Shown: positions 47,521 through 59,336 of the stretch, piece after piece | Layout of the letters: each line of letters opens with the position of its first letter | Numbering within the stretch: position 1 is the first letter of the stretch | Assembly (NCBI GenBank): GCA_003550305.1 | Contig: QKYT01000012.1 | Location: 68,394-132,393, forward strand | Direction: 5' to 3' | DNA length: 64,000 bases | DNA from: Glomus cerebriforme | Taxonomy: Eukaryota > Glomeromycota > Glomeromycetes > Glomerales > Glomeraceae | Made by a program: the position numbers and the translations under genes | Notes under the pieces: generated by a model | Databases searched by the model: none | The model's input: the letters and a program-made list of their open reading frames with translations, nothing else | What the model was told of the DNA's origin: nothing

Positions 47521-50163
47521 ATGTCACTAGCGAATTTTTTATTAATATATGTACTTGGAGGACTTACTTTCCTTCCGCTGTTAGGGGTAACAATATTGAT
47601 AATAATATTTCCCCCATGGACATGGAGAATAAAGAGTAAAACAATAAAGTTTGATGATATATCACCAGAAATTATTCTCAACTCTAATTCCACCAATAGA
47701 GATGATTCATCATATCATAAATTCGGATGGTTGAGAGTAACAAGAGAATTCGATCTACCTAATAACGAAGCATCAAACGGAAGTACATTTGGTAATATGA
47801 TGAAACAAGGAATAGCATCATTTATGGAAGGATCAAATAATAGTAATAAACAGCACCTTAAACGAACAAAAGATTCATTTTTTGCGGTACTAAAATATAA
47901 TACATTATTTATGTACGATAGCGAAAGACAATTAGATTGCAAAGGGATCATAATAGTATCAAATCACGACGTAACAATATTTCCGAAACAATTACCTGAT
48001 AATGAAATATTTACTAAAGTTAATTCAATAAGATTAACAAAAAAACCGTCAATTTGCGCAGAAATGGCTATGAATTTAGAAAATAATATTGGTAGTAATA
48101 CTAATTATTATTTATTTTGCGATACCGGAGTGGAAAAAGAAGATTGGTATTTTTCATTACAGAGATCTTCTAAGTTAGAATCAAATGAAAATTCCACCGG
48201 TCAACAAGTTAATAAGGATAAATCGTTATTTGATTCATTTGCTATGAATCATTTATTGAAAACACTTTATTCAAACGATGATCATATACAAACTCAATGG
48301 TTAAACGCAATATTAGGTAGAATGTTTTTATCAGTGTATAAAACACAAGCAATTAAAGATTATTTTATTCGTAAGTTAGTAAAAAAAATAAAAAAGGTGA
48401 AAAAACCTGGATTTTTATCTGACATACAAATAAAATCCGTAGATGTAGGCGATGGTATACCTTACATAACAAATCCAGAATTAATTAAATTATTACCAGA
48501 CGGCGAATTAAACGTGGATATAAATTTAAATTATACCGGAGGTTTTCGTGTAGAAATCGAAACCGAAGCGATCATACCCGTTACAAGGTTGAAAGTACCT
48601 CTAGTATTGGCCGTCGTATTAAGAGGATTACAAGGAAAAATGTTATTACGTATAAAATCTCCTCCTTCAAATAGACTTTGGATTGGATTTTATGATATGC
48701 CAAAATTAGATCTTTTAATTGAACCTGTCGTATCTGAAACTCAATTAAAATTTGCTCCTATTATTAATACTATTGAATCAAAAATTCATGAAATGATTAT
48801 GGATTCTTTAGTATTACCTAATATGGATGATACCCCTTTCTTCAATAGTTTTGGTATGGGTGGAATTTACGAAGGTGAACTCGAACAACTAAAACAACAA
48901 TCGGACACACAGGCAGAAACACCACCATCATCAACTCTATCATCAGCTGATTCCGAAAAAGAAACTTCAAAATCAAATGAGGAAGAAGAAAGTGTTGTAG
49001 CAGATATTCAATCAACTTCAACGACAAATGAAGAAGTACTTAAAGCACTTAAATCTTCTCCTGCAAGATTAGAATCAACCAAATCAGATGATACAATAGA
49101 ATCTACCAAAGCGGAAGTTACTAATCCTGCTGTAAATACTCCTGCTGCCACAGAAAATAACGGCTCCTCTTCGAGCTGGACATCAAGAGCAACAAAATTT
49201 AATAAAAGATTATCTGCATTACATGAATCTTTCTCTGAACCAAATTTATTAAAAACAAATACTTCTAGATTACGTTCTATAGCTTCAGTTTCAAAACAAT
49301 TTATGAAACAACGTACTGATGATTCTTCTACAGTCGTGAAGGAGCCGGTAAAGGAACCTGTGAAAGAACGTGTAAAAGAAAACACAGAGAACAAGGAACC
49401 TTTACCTTCTACAAATAATTCAACAAAAAATACTTCTTCCACATCAACTTTTCGGAGATGGTCTCAATCTGTTAATATTCGTCGTAGAACAGCAAATATG
49501 GGTATACCTGGTATCTTAGGTCACGCTACCAACAGTAATAATAATAGCAGTAATAGTAACGGCAACAAAATCACCACAAATACTTCAGATACATCTGATA
49601 TATCTAATAGCAACTCAAATAATGATGCACAAAAATCACAGAGTAGTTCCATGGAACCTATCCCCATCACATTATCAGCAGATCCAGCAGATCCAGTAGA
49701 TCCAGTAGATAGTCCTATTGTATTAATAGAAAATATCTCTCCGTTAAGTACTTCCCCACAAAATATTTCTCCACTGAGTACCTCACCAACCATTGGCGTA
49801 TCTCCTACAATCACAATACCAACGAGAAGCACAAGCACGGAATCATTAAACCTTCCCATAATTAAATCATCATCATCATCATCATCATCACATTCCACAA
49901 AATCTACTATTCAGAATGATATACCAAAAACAACACCAACAACTCCTCCTCCTTCACCTCCAAAATCACCGAAAGAGCCTCCAGGCATAAATAATTCACC
50001 ATCACACTCTTCTTCAAATAAAAGTGCCTCTTCAACTAAAACATATAATCGCGATTTATTTTTACCAGAAAATGATTCATTACATGATAATGAATTTTTT
50101 TCCAATGTAACTCCTCCTATACTTAATACTCCTGTAGAAGAATTAAATCGTGTATTAGGTTAG
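47521..50163 (+). CDS. PH-SMP lipid-transfer protein of membrane contact sites (Nvj2/TEX2-like), 880 aa
   Basis: Intronless. Residues 4-32 are a single N-terminal membrane anchor (FLLIYVLGGLTFLPLLGVTI, then a long hydrophobic run ending FPPWTW). About 66-215 is a split PH-like domain (KFGWLRVT, FFAVLKYNTLFMYDSE, YYLFCDTGVEKEDWYFSLQ) with an inserted Gly/Asn/Ser loop. About 240-440 is an SMP domain (NHLLKTLY..., AILGRMFLSVYKT, KPGFLSDIQIKSVDVGDGIP, GFRVEIETEA, GKMLLRIKSPPSNRLWIGF, PIINTIESKIHEMI), the lipid-binding tube of tether proteins. The last ~440 residues are disordered: Ser/Thr/Asn/Pro-rich, with a VKEPVKEPVKERVKE repeat, a DPADPVDPVD repeat, and a Ser run encoded by (ATC/TCA)n at 49866-49892. 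It would move lipid, possibly ceramide or phospholipid, between the ER and another membrane. Open frames on the opposite strand here are codon-bias shadows. Confidence 0.9.
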   Translation: MSLANFLLIYVLGGLTFLPLLGVTILIIIFPPWTWRIKSKTIKFDDISPEIILNSNSTNRDDSSYHKFGWLRVTREFDLPNNEASNGSTFGNMMKQGIASFMEGSNNSNKQHLKRTKDSFFAVLKYNTLFMYDSERQLDCKGIIIVSNHDVTIFPKQLPDNEIFTKVNSIRLTKKPSICAEMAMNLENNIGSNTNYYLFCDTGVEKEDWYFSLQRSSKLESNENSTGQQVNKDKSLFDSFAMNHLLKTLYSNDDHIQTQWLNAILGRMFLSVYKTQAIKDYFIRKLVKKIKKVKKPGFLSDIQIKSVDVGDGIPYITNPELIKLLPDGELNVDINLNYTGGFRVEIETEAIIPVTRLKVPLVLAVVLRGLQGKMLLRIKSPPSNRLWIGFYDMPKLDLLIEPVVSETQLKFAPIINTIESKIHEMIMDSLVLPNMDDTPFFNSFGMGGIYEGELEQLKQQSDTQAETPPSSTLSSADSEKETSKSNEEEESVVADIQSTSTTNEEVLKALKSSPARLESTKSDDTIESTKAEVTNPAVNTPAATENNGSSSSWTSRATKFNKRLSALHESFSEPNLLKTNTSRLRSIASVSKQFMKQRTDDSSTVVKEPVKEPVKERVKENTENKEPLPSTNNSTKNTSSTSTFRRWSQSVNIRRRTANMGIPGILGHATNSNNNSSNSNGNKITTNTSDTSDISNSNSNNDAQKSQSSSMEPIPITLSADPADPVDPVDSPIVLIENISPLSTSPQNISPLSTSPTIGVSPTITIPTRSTSTESLNLPIIKSSSSSSSSHSTKSTIQNDIPKTTPTTPPPSPPKSPKEPPGINNSPSHSSSNKSASSTKTYNRDLFLPENDSLHDNEFFSNVTPPILNTPVEELNRVLG

Positions 50164-51740
50164 GAAATTTATTTTTTTTATTAAATCACTAAATAATTTA
50201 TGAACATTTAAATATGATGAACTTAATAGAGTTTGTTTAATAATAATTTTTTTTTTCTAATAATGGCTAAAGGCACGGTAAACTAGGTGAAAAGGGTCTA
50301 TAACCCGTCTATTATTATTTTATTTTTTTTGTTGTATATTATTTGCAATATAGTTAAATTAATCAATATTTGTTTTGCTAAATAGAAAAAAATTAATTAA
50401 AAAAAATCCTTTTGTTATTAATTACAATCAGGATAATTCATATATTAGAAAATTGTTCGTATTAATATCGCCAACTGCACTCCTGCAACAGTTCAAATTA
50501 TGAATATGATAATGTTTAGAACGATATTTTGTCATAATCCTTGACAATTATTCGTATGATCTCGTTGCTGATGTACTCTATTATTTTAAAAACAAACCTT
50601 TCTAGATCATTAATAAGTTCCCCCAATAAATTCGACCAACTTTTACAAGCAACTGATCAATAGATTATTATTAGGTTGAATTCCTTCTCCTCCTGTCATC
50701 GTGATTTCTTATTCCAATTGAAGAAAATCTCTTAAAATTATCAGTATCATTATTAGAATCCTTCGTCATAAAGTGGTCGATGATTCCTTCCGTTATCAGG
50801 TGGAATATTTTAACGAGATAGAAATCTTGAGAGGTTTTTTTTTCTATTATAGTAGTTTCATATGTATAAATGTAGCACTTTGACCTCTTACATTGTGTCT
50901 CATGGTTTTTTTTACCCATTGATATACTACGATTAGACTCATGACAACTAACCGAAATCTATTATTTTTAATATGATTTGGTGATGTTTGTGATATATCA
51001 TTGCTTTTTTGTGTCAATATTTTGAGTTTTAAAATGATCGTTTATTTTTCTTAGTCATAACAATAATTTTGTTCACTTGATTGTGAGGTGTTAATTCCGT
51101 TTGTCATGCTGATATCGTTCTTTCTTTCTTGTGATAGTAACTTTTGGTGAGCTTGTGTTGATGGACCCAAGTCGAATGAACCTTTTATCCTCTTATCCTC
51201 TTATCTGTAATATCAATATCAAGAACGTTATTATCGCAACACTTGTCCTTTCGTCAAATTCGATGACCATGTCAAAATATAATATCTAGATGTAGATACA
51301 ATCTCCTTAATTGGAATAAATATTAACGCGTAATATACATCTACTGTAAAATTGGATTCGCAATTTTAAATTGATACATCGCTTTAAAGCAATTTTTATA
51401 GTGTCACTGCCATAAAATTATTTAAATTGATTTTGATAATTAGTCGTTGAACAAATTGTTGAGGAAGTTGAAAAACTTATCTTTGAATTGGTTGTTCTTG
51501 AACGAGAGTTGATTTTTGTATTTAATACAGCTGAATGTGTTTGTGTAGTTCCTTGTAGGAGGTTGAGGAATATATAAATTCACGTCGTTTAAAAAGCAAC
51601 TTTTTGTGTCTAACATTACTAACAACTTAGAATCACATGCGTCACATAATCTTCAAACGTGTGTAACCTGACGATGCTTAATTGTATGTTATTTTTATTC
51701 ATTGCGTTATTTCTTTGTTATTTCTTTGAGAATTGAAAAA
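50164..51740. other. Intergenic, no gene seen
   Basis: Downstream of the SMP gene and upstream of the WHI2-like gene. AT-rich; frames such as 50671-50919 and 51440-51625 (minus) have no recognisable domain. The proximal 5' side of WHI2-like has GTGTGTAACCTGACG but nothing diagnostic. Confidence 0.5.
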
Positions 51741-52742
51741 ATGTCTCAGATTGCTTCTAATCCGGTACACAGCGCGGTCCCTTTACCGCCACTTCAACCA
51801 CCGGAACCAACTTTTACAAAGCTTATACTCGAACTTCGAGGAATTCGATTCGAAATTGATCGCGAGATGTTAATGAGTTTACCTGAAAGCATTCTTATTG
51901 TTATGTTTCCTAACGGTCTTATACTGGGTAGAAGTGGTGCCCTTGATTATGAAGAAGAGGAAGAACAAGATGACCATGCTTCAACAGATTCTATGGAACT
52001 TGAAGACCAAGTTATTTACGTGGATTTCGATCCTCTTTGTCTAGAATACATCATGAATTTCTATAAAACTGCACAAGATGCTTTTTATTCTAACCAAGGA
52101 AGTTCTTCAAATTTTCCGCATAGTCCTACACAAAATCCTCTCTTAAATAAACAAGCGATTATTGTATTGAGAGAAGAATTGGACTATTTTACTATACCTC
52201 CAAAATCTAAAAAAAAGGATAATACATCATCTTCGCCTGTTGGAAATACTAGTGAGGCTCTTGAAATGACCGAAGTTGAATCCACAACTAACATTTATGA
52301 ATTGAAGACAGAATGTGGTACAATCCTTCTTGATCAAAGGAAGATATTTACTGCATTACAACGTAATGTTAATAAAGAAAACAACGTAGCAGAGCAACAT
52401 TTGATAGACATGTTGTGTGTATCGGGTTTTTCAAGGGATGATGAATGGGGATATCGTAATATTGAACCACATAAGACGAGTATTGTTAGCATCGCACTTG
52501 TAATGCTAAAAACGACGGGACAAAGTAATCAAATGGCGACAGCACAGAAATTATTGTTATTTTGGAGGAAACCAGCTGTAAATATTTTTAATTTTTTATT
52601 TATTGAAATTCTTTTAACATATACTAACCTATTTTTTACATAGAGAAAATGTTGGTGGGATGGCTTAGAGGTCTCAGTTGGGACCATACCAATCCGACTG
52701 TGGTGCAGGCGCACATGGACTTTGGAATTAGCTTTGGTATAA
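51741..52742 (+). CDS. WHI2: WHI2-like stress-response protein, 311 aa, 2 exons
   Basis: Exon 1 is 51741-52577 and exon 2 is 52644-52742. The GT-AG intron lies between codons and restores KLLLFWRKPA-RKCWWDGLEV, a strongly conserved fungal Whi2 block. The ATG at 51741 is preferred over the in-frame TTG upstream. After a Pro-rich start, about residues 25-150 form a BTB/T1-like domain (ELRGIRFEIDREMLMSLPES, MFPNGLILG, QVIYVDFDPLCLEYIMNFYK) with an acidic Glu/Asp insert near 70-80. REELDYFTIPP follows, then CGTILLDQRKIFTALQ, EQHLIDMLCVSGFSRDDEWG, YRNIEPHKTSI, and the C-terminal WCRRTWTLELALV. Yeast Whi2 works with the Psr phosphatases in the general stress response and restrains TORC1 at low amino acids. 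A comparable role is inferred. Confidence 0.9.
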
Positions 52743-53206
52743 ATAAATATATATATGGATAGTGTTTTCAATATTTTAAGTCTTATTTTTTTGATCTCAT
52801 ATCTTTCATGTAATATTTACAATGGTTTTTTTTTTAGTTTTTTCTTTCAAACATGTTTATATATATATACTATTGACATTCTTAATTTTAAATTTTTATA
52901 TTAAATATTATTTTGTCATTAATTTTAAATTTGTGTTTTTGTGTTCTGTATGTTTTTTATTTATTGTTAAAATCAATATATTTTATAATGACGCAATTTT
53001 TATTTAATAATTCAATATTTGTTATTTATATTCATAGAAAATTTTTACTATTTTAAAATATTAAGTATTATTAAGGAAAATGTTTTTGTATTTTAATAAA
53101 GTTACTAAAATGTATGGAAGTCACATTTAACAAAAAAAAACATACAATACCTTACCATTTTTATAAAATTACAATAACAATATTATATAAAATCCATTAT
53201 ATTAGA
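52743..53206. other. Intergenic, no gene seen
   Basis: 3' flank of the WHI2-like gene; very AT-rich, with a hydrophobic F/I/L/Y open frame (52822-53007) expected from T-rich DNA. Confidence 0.5.
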
Positions 53207-53603
53207 GCTAAATGTCACCGGTGGTGATTGTCACCGCACATTAAATTCTTTTGAATTTCCAACAAATATATTAATCTAATCATATTATAAACAATATTAA
53301 TACGTGTATAGAAATGTTTTTCTAAAGTTAGAAGAGCTATTGTTTAGATAGTTTTTGAGGAAAACATGAAAATTTGATTTTTACATTTTTTTTTTTACTT
53401 AAGTAAAAATTTTTTAATTAAATATTTTCAAAATTTGATACGATTAATATCAAAACATATTTATTTAAACATGCCTATGATTTAAATTTTTAAATTATAA
53501 ATTTTTTTTTATGTATCTTAACTCTGGCCGAAATTATCATGTTTGGCCAGAATTAAGCGGTGACAATCACTGGTAGTGACAATCACCGCCGGTAAGATTT
53601 AGC
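53207..53603. mobile_element. MITE-like element, about 30-bp terminal inverted repeats
   Basis: The left end GCTAAATGTCACCGGTGGTG continues ATTGTCACCGC. The right end (53557-53603) carries the inverse: GCGGTGACAATCACTGG...GTGACAATCACCGCCGGTAAGATTTAGC, with a small duplication inside. The interior (397 bp overall) is AT-rich and includes CTGGCCGAAATTATCATG and TTGGCCAGAATTAA. A related CAGTGGTGATTATCACC word is found at about 61740. Confidence 0.7.
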
Positions 53604-54881
53604 AATACCTTTATATTCTATTTTTATGTAAAATCAAAAATACTTTCTTACAATTAATTTTAAAGCTATATTAAAAAAAGAATTTGTAATTTTAAATGTA
53701 AAAAAAATTTAAAAATTTATTTATTTAGAATTTTATTTAGAAAAAAGTAATTTATCACTATGGTCCATGATGATAAATTACAAAATCCTTTTATTTAATA
53801 CAATTATAATTAAAATTAGTTATTTTAATTACCATTAGAATGATAATAATGATCCAAATAATCCAAATAATTTCTATTTGTTATTTTAGGAGATTTAAAG
53901 AAAGTGAATTATATTTTTCATAACTTTAAGTTATAGTAAAATTAAAATTAGAGTAAGTTATAATATTTCCTTTCAGATTATTATTACAGACAATCTTTCA
54001 ATCATTAGAGAAATCAGATTTGTATTGTATTTTATATATCTAAAGATTTTTTTTAAAAAAATACTAAAGATACTAAAATAGTTAATACAAATAATTACCA
54101 AGGTTTTTTAATGTCAGAGACCTAAATTTAAAATAGACTTTACTTCAAAAACCAAAAAAGTTTTAAACATATACTGTAAATCTAATGAAATATTAGATAA
54201 TAAAAAATATAATCAAAGTAAATATATTTTATAAATATAGTTATTTTTAAAATAAAAATTTTAATTTATAAATTATTTTAGATTTAAAACATATATAAAG
54301 AGATTTAAAAGCTAAAGATTATCTAAGTGATTAAAAATTATACTTTCTAGTCAAAAGTATCTAATCACTTAATTTATTATTACTAATCAGGAAAGATTAT
54401 AAGTCTCTGAAAAGAAGACCATAGTAAATGAAATATTGGAAAAATTCTTAAATACCCTAAAATCACTATTTATGATATTATAATAAATTATAAAAATTCA
54501 GAAAAAATTACATGCTTTATATTTAGATAGATTGCCAAAACTTATAGAAAAATGTTAGATATCTTGTAAAAATACTTAAAGAAAACTGGCAATAATTACT
54601 TGAGGAAATAACAAAAAAATTTAGTAAAACTAAAAAGAAAAACTATTTATTTCTAAAGTAAATTGTAAAAAAAAGACTAGAATGGTACTGTGAAAAAAAA
54701 AGATTGGGATAATAAATGGAATTTTATTATTTGGAGTAATAAATTTTACTTTATATTATTCTAAAATAATGCATACCATTGGATTTAACATATAAAAAAT
54801 ATGATATAAATTGCATAATTTCATTTGAAATAAAGGCATTATAATATAGAGGTATTTTGCAAAAGATAAAATTGGTTCTTT
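53604..54881. other. Intergenic AT-rich stretch
   Basis: No open frame of note and no recognised repeat; extremely AT-rich. Ends at the left target-site duplication of the next retroposon (54871-54881). Confidence 0.5.
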
Positions 54882-56490
54882 GGGGGGCAACTCTCCCTGC
54901 TGATCCCTACGCCTATTTTTCTGAAGAAATTTTGGAAAGAAAAGTTGTGCTTTTTGGCTATTTTGTTCTGATAAAGCAGTCTTTTAGTCTTAGGAAAAGT
55001 TGCTCTACAATGTTGGACTTAACTAGAGAGATTTAAAAAGTTTGTTATTTAGTGTCCGGCATACCAAATTTTTTCACAAGTCAGGTCAACATAATTTTCA
55101 GTCACCTACATCTTTCTTTAAAGTTGATACCCGAGTGGCCATTTGGTATTCTAAAGTATGCTCTTTATATATAAGACGGAAGGGTTGGACTTGTAGCTGC
55201 TCTGTGGACCCTAGAGCAGGCCTAGTACAGAGTTTCTTTAGAAGTTAAGCAGCTTTTCATAGAGTTGATGTATGGGCTTAGTTTAGCAGGGAGAGGCTTT
55301 TCTGATGTATAAGTTTAGTGAAATTTTCTCTTATTATAATTTTATATTTCATTTTTGTTGGTGGAAAGTTAGAAGAACATTAGAATTTTCAGGCTTGTGA
55401 ATACAAATACCAAACCAGCTTTGGAATTATCGTATACCATTATATCAAGTCTGCTAACCTTGGCTGCAAATTTGTATAAACTACTGCAGAGTGATCCTCT
55501 AACAGGAGATGAGAGGGTACTGGAAATTTTGATTGACAGTTGATCATCTGTTGATGATTAGTTTCCTTGTTGTAATACATTTCTTGGTTTTTGTTTTACA
55601 GTGATGATCCCTATTTTTGCCCCTTAAGGTGACATCATTAGTAGTTGAATAGAAAATTTAATAAAAAGTAGAAAGATTCATAAAGATGTTAGGTGCAGGG
55701 TCAGGTGCATTAAATGGGTAGAATTGGGGTGGGGGTGCTGGACTTTGGCCATTATCTTTTTGCAATAAGTATATCAAGGATCAAGATTCTTCGACAGGGT
55801 TAGATGTAATCCAAATATAACTTCTGGGTAAGAAGTTGACTCAATTCTCTAGGAGAACGACGCATCTGGGCCATGAGGAATTGGCATATTTCGAAGGGAT
55901 ACTTACTGGGGTGAACGTTTGTGGGTGGGCAAAGTACTGAATGATGACCTCCGGATAAGACAGTATAAGCAGTCGACTCGATTCATCTGGAGCATTAATA
56001 AGGATGACTCAAAGGTACCGATCCTGATAGGGAAGTTGTAGAGGTGGTAGTAAGTTTAGTTTCTTTCTTGTATTTTTAGTTTTAGTATTAGATAGTTTAT
56101 CTTTCTTTCTGGAGATTAATAATAGTAGCCAACTTCTATAATTTCTTTTACAAAGTGAGGAAGGCTTTTATAACAAATCGTACTAGTTTGAAGACCCATT
56201 GTATTAAGGGGAGATTTGGGAAGACTGATTGAAAGGCTTTTTATTTGGTGCTAGCATTGGGATATGAGGGAGAATCAGAGTATATTAACTATCTAAGAAG
56301 GGTCTTGTTTCAGTCCTCACTCTGAGAACTCATATTACGTAAGTGTGACGCGTTAGAATTTTCCATTTAGTTGGAAGTTTTATATCTGAGCTATATAACT
56401 TTATTACTATTTGTATTCTACCTATGTGCACCGATTTGCATAAATAAAGTTCATGATTCAGCGCATCTTCAAAAAAAAAATTAGTTCTTT
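54871..56490 (+). mobile_element. 1.6-kb poly(A) retroposon with target-site duplication
   Basis: The insert starts GGGGGGCAACTCTCCCTGCT at 54882 and ends with AATAAAGTTCATGATTCAGC...CTTC followed by an A10 tail (56471-56480). Flanks ATTGGTTCTTT (54871-54881) and ATTAGTTCTTT (56480-56490) match at 10 of 11 bases and read as a target-site duplication. The insert is clearly less AT-rich than the flanks. The longest open frame is 68 codons (55042-55248) without domain similarity, and stops fall in every frame, so it is either non-autonomous or a decayed non-LTR element. An inverted partial copy lies at 60.98-61.70 kb. Confidence 0.75.
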
Positions 56491-56799
56491 AATCCAAGTT
56501 TCTGATAATATTAGTCTTTATTTTACTATTTAAAAACACTGCAGTCATATGGGTGTTACATTTAGACTACCTACATAAATAACTATATATTTACAATTGT
56601 GTGACTGCAGTATGTAATACATATAATATGTGTAACAGTTACATTAGTTACAATTGCATAATATAATGACGTGTCAAAATAACAAATTATGCATCAATTA
56701 TTTTATTTTCCTTTTTTTTCTTTTTTGAAAAAAATATTATAATATATATATACATATAATATAATGAACAGAATGAAAAAGTGAAATTGTAGTTTCGAA

Positions 56800-56832
56800 A
56801 GAAAAAGAAAAACAAAAAGAAGAACAAAAAAA

Positions 56833-56869
<37 letters not shown>

Positions 56870-57085
56870 AAAAAAAAAAAAAAGAAAAAAAAAAGGTAGA
56901 AGAAATTAACGAAGGAAAAAACAAAAAGAAGAACAAAAGGAAGAACAAAAAGAAAGATAAAAAGGAAAAACAAAAAAAAAATAAAAAAGAAGAACAAAAA
57001 GAAGAACAAAAAAGAAGACAAGATCTAAAAAAAGAAGTTAGAATGAAATGGAAAAATGAAATGGAGAACAAAAAAAAAAAGGAAA
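56800..57085. repeat. Purine-rich low-complexity tract (AAAAAGAAGAAC)n
   Basis: About 280 bp almost wholly A and G with occasional C. The motif AAAAAGAAGAAC is repeated, including a run of about 60 bases that is nearly all A. The Phe-rich open frames on the minus strand are a by-product of this composition. It ends with CACCTATGGAACTGAACCCAG, which has normal composition. Confidence 0.85.
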
Positions 57086-57099
57086 GACTCACCTATGGA

Positions 57100-59186
57100 A
57101 CTGAACCCAGAACCTGATGTATAATAATAAATTGATTTTTGATTTTTTTTTGTTTATAATTTATAAAACTATAAATAATATTTGTTTTATTTTTTTTTTC
57201 TTAATATTTTCTTATTATTTTAGAAGAAAGAAGAGAAAATAAGAAAAAAAAGAAACCTACTTAAAAAGAAAAAGAAACCAATCCACCAATCCAAAAATTT
57301 TTTAAAAAAAGTAATATGGATAATTAACATCAAAAAAAAAATTATTTAATATTAAACAATTAGGAGATAATACAATTTAATTTAATGTTGTATATCCAGA
57401 AATTTTTCAATAAAAATTTATTATAAAATATATACAAATATTAAATTATTGACGTAGTTAACAAGTAAATGCTAGTATATATAAAAATATTAAAAAATAC
57501 TTTTTTACTCTTCTATAATAATTTAAAAAACAATTCATAATATATTTTTAAAATGATAATACCTTAATATATAGAGCAAGAATAGTTAATCAATAGAAAA
57601 AAAATAATTCAATTTCATAATCTATATAAAATCTAAATCTTAATTTAATTAAATATCTATGAGATGTTTTAAAAAGAAAGATTTAAAAATATAACTCTTA
57701 TCCAAAAAATATTGGAAAATTAATAGTAGTCTTAAAGAAAGAATGAAATAAAATTAAATCTAAAATTTTAAAATTTAATTAAAAGTTTACCAAGTAAAAT
57801 TCAAACTGTATTAAATACTAACTATAAAAATTTAATTAAATATTAATAAAATTCATATTTTTTTAAATAAAATAATATAAATTCTTTATAATATTTATTT
57901 ATAAATTATTAAGAAATTAAATGTTAAAGTTAGTATATTTTTTCTTAATTTTAAAGTGTTTAAATACTTTTTGCTAAAGAGTATAATTTTTTAATTTATA
58001 ATTATTAATAGTTTTTTTTTATCCTTATAAGATTATAGTTTATTTTATTAATAAAAAGTTTTCCAATTCTCTCTTTCTTCTTCATTATCAACACCATCAG
58101 TTTTCTCATCTACTTCCAAATTTAATCAAAAAGTTTACTATTATATTGGATAAACTGTTATAAATGGAGGTTGATCATCTAATTGAAGATTACTTCACGT
58201 ATTCTCTTTATACTTTGAAAAGATAATAGACAAATATGAAGAACACTATAATAAAGGGTAAACAATTAGGTACTCTAATATAGTTGTAAAAAAGGTTTTT
58301 AAATTCTCTAAATATATAGATGAAATATATAATAGTATTTTTTTATGAAAAATTAGATTTAAAATTAGACTTAAATAATAATAGTATAGATTTATATAAT
58401 AAGCTAATTAATTCTTTTGATACAATACTAGTATAAGGTCAGAAAGTTATAAATAAAGCATAAAAAACTTGGTAACAACTACCATTCTTACAAATTCTTA
58501 CTTTATGTAATAAGTTTTTCTTTTATGAAGAATATATTCATATTTTATTAACCTATAATTTGTTATATGACTTACTTTAATTGCAATAAAATTCAATTGA
58601 TTTGTCTAAAAAAAAAATTATAGTTTATTTTATTTATAAATTATAGATAAATTTTTTTTCATTAATAAACAAAAAAATTTTTATTATTATCATATATTTA
58701 GACTTATTAATATTTTTTTATAAAATTTTTATATACAAACTATTATAATAGTAATCTATTTTTTTATTTATCAAATAAATTCTTTAAAATTTTACTTTTT
58801 TTTTAATTTTTTAAAAATAATAAAATCAAATACTTTTTTTTAAACTTCTCTTTAAATAAAATAGGTTTAGTGATTTTTACTTTAATAAAAATAATCATTT
58901 AATCTTAATATATATATATCCATCTTAAAATTATTAAGTTTGATTATCTATAAAAAAATATCAATCTAATATTTCTTTTTTTTTAATAAGATTAGCTATA
59001 AAACTATAAAATATACCCCTTATCTTCTACCAGAAATCCAAAAATAATGACGAGTATTTAAAAAAATTTAAACTAATAAATAAAAAAATTTCTCTTGCTA
59101 AAGAATATAGATTTTTAAGCAGTTTGGCTATTTATCTTTACGAGCCCCAAAAAAATGATGTCCTACCACCTTTTCACAGAATCCTA
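57100..59186. other. Extremely AT-rich intergenic stretch
   Basis: No gene and no clear repeat boundary seen. Composition is almost entirely A and T, with stops in all frames. Confidence 0.5.
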
Positions 59187-59336
59187 AATAATATATGAAT
59201 AAGTAGGATTTGAGTTTATTTATTGAACATAGAAAATTTTTACTCCTAGTGAGATTTTTTTTTGCTTATTTAAAGGGTTAAATTTAAAATAGTCAGTATT
59301 TTATATGTGTAGCATATATAAATTTGATAACTCAGT
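59187..59336. repeat. Inverted partner of the repeat at bases 1-155
   Basis: ATGAATAAGTAGGATTTGAG..., AACATAGAAAATTTTTACTC..., ATAGTCAGTATTTTATATG... and AAATTTGATAACTCAGT match the reverse complement of the first 155 bases with scattered substitutions. Part of a dispersed, probably transposable, family. Confidence 0.75.

Noticed and set aside
49008..50105. Several acidic or Val/Leu-rich minus-strand frames
   Set aside because: Shadows of the Ser/Thr/Asn-rich tail of the SMP protein; composition is the complement of repetitive codons.
52822..53007. 61-codon hydrophobic plus-strand frame
   Set aside because: F/I/L/Y-only composition expected from T-rich DNA; no start context, domain or splice link to the WHI2-like gene.
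56703..57092. Phe-rich 94- and 129-codon minus-strand frames
   Set aside because: Produced by the poly-purine low-complexity tract; no real protein signal.
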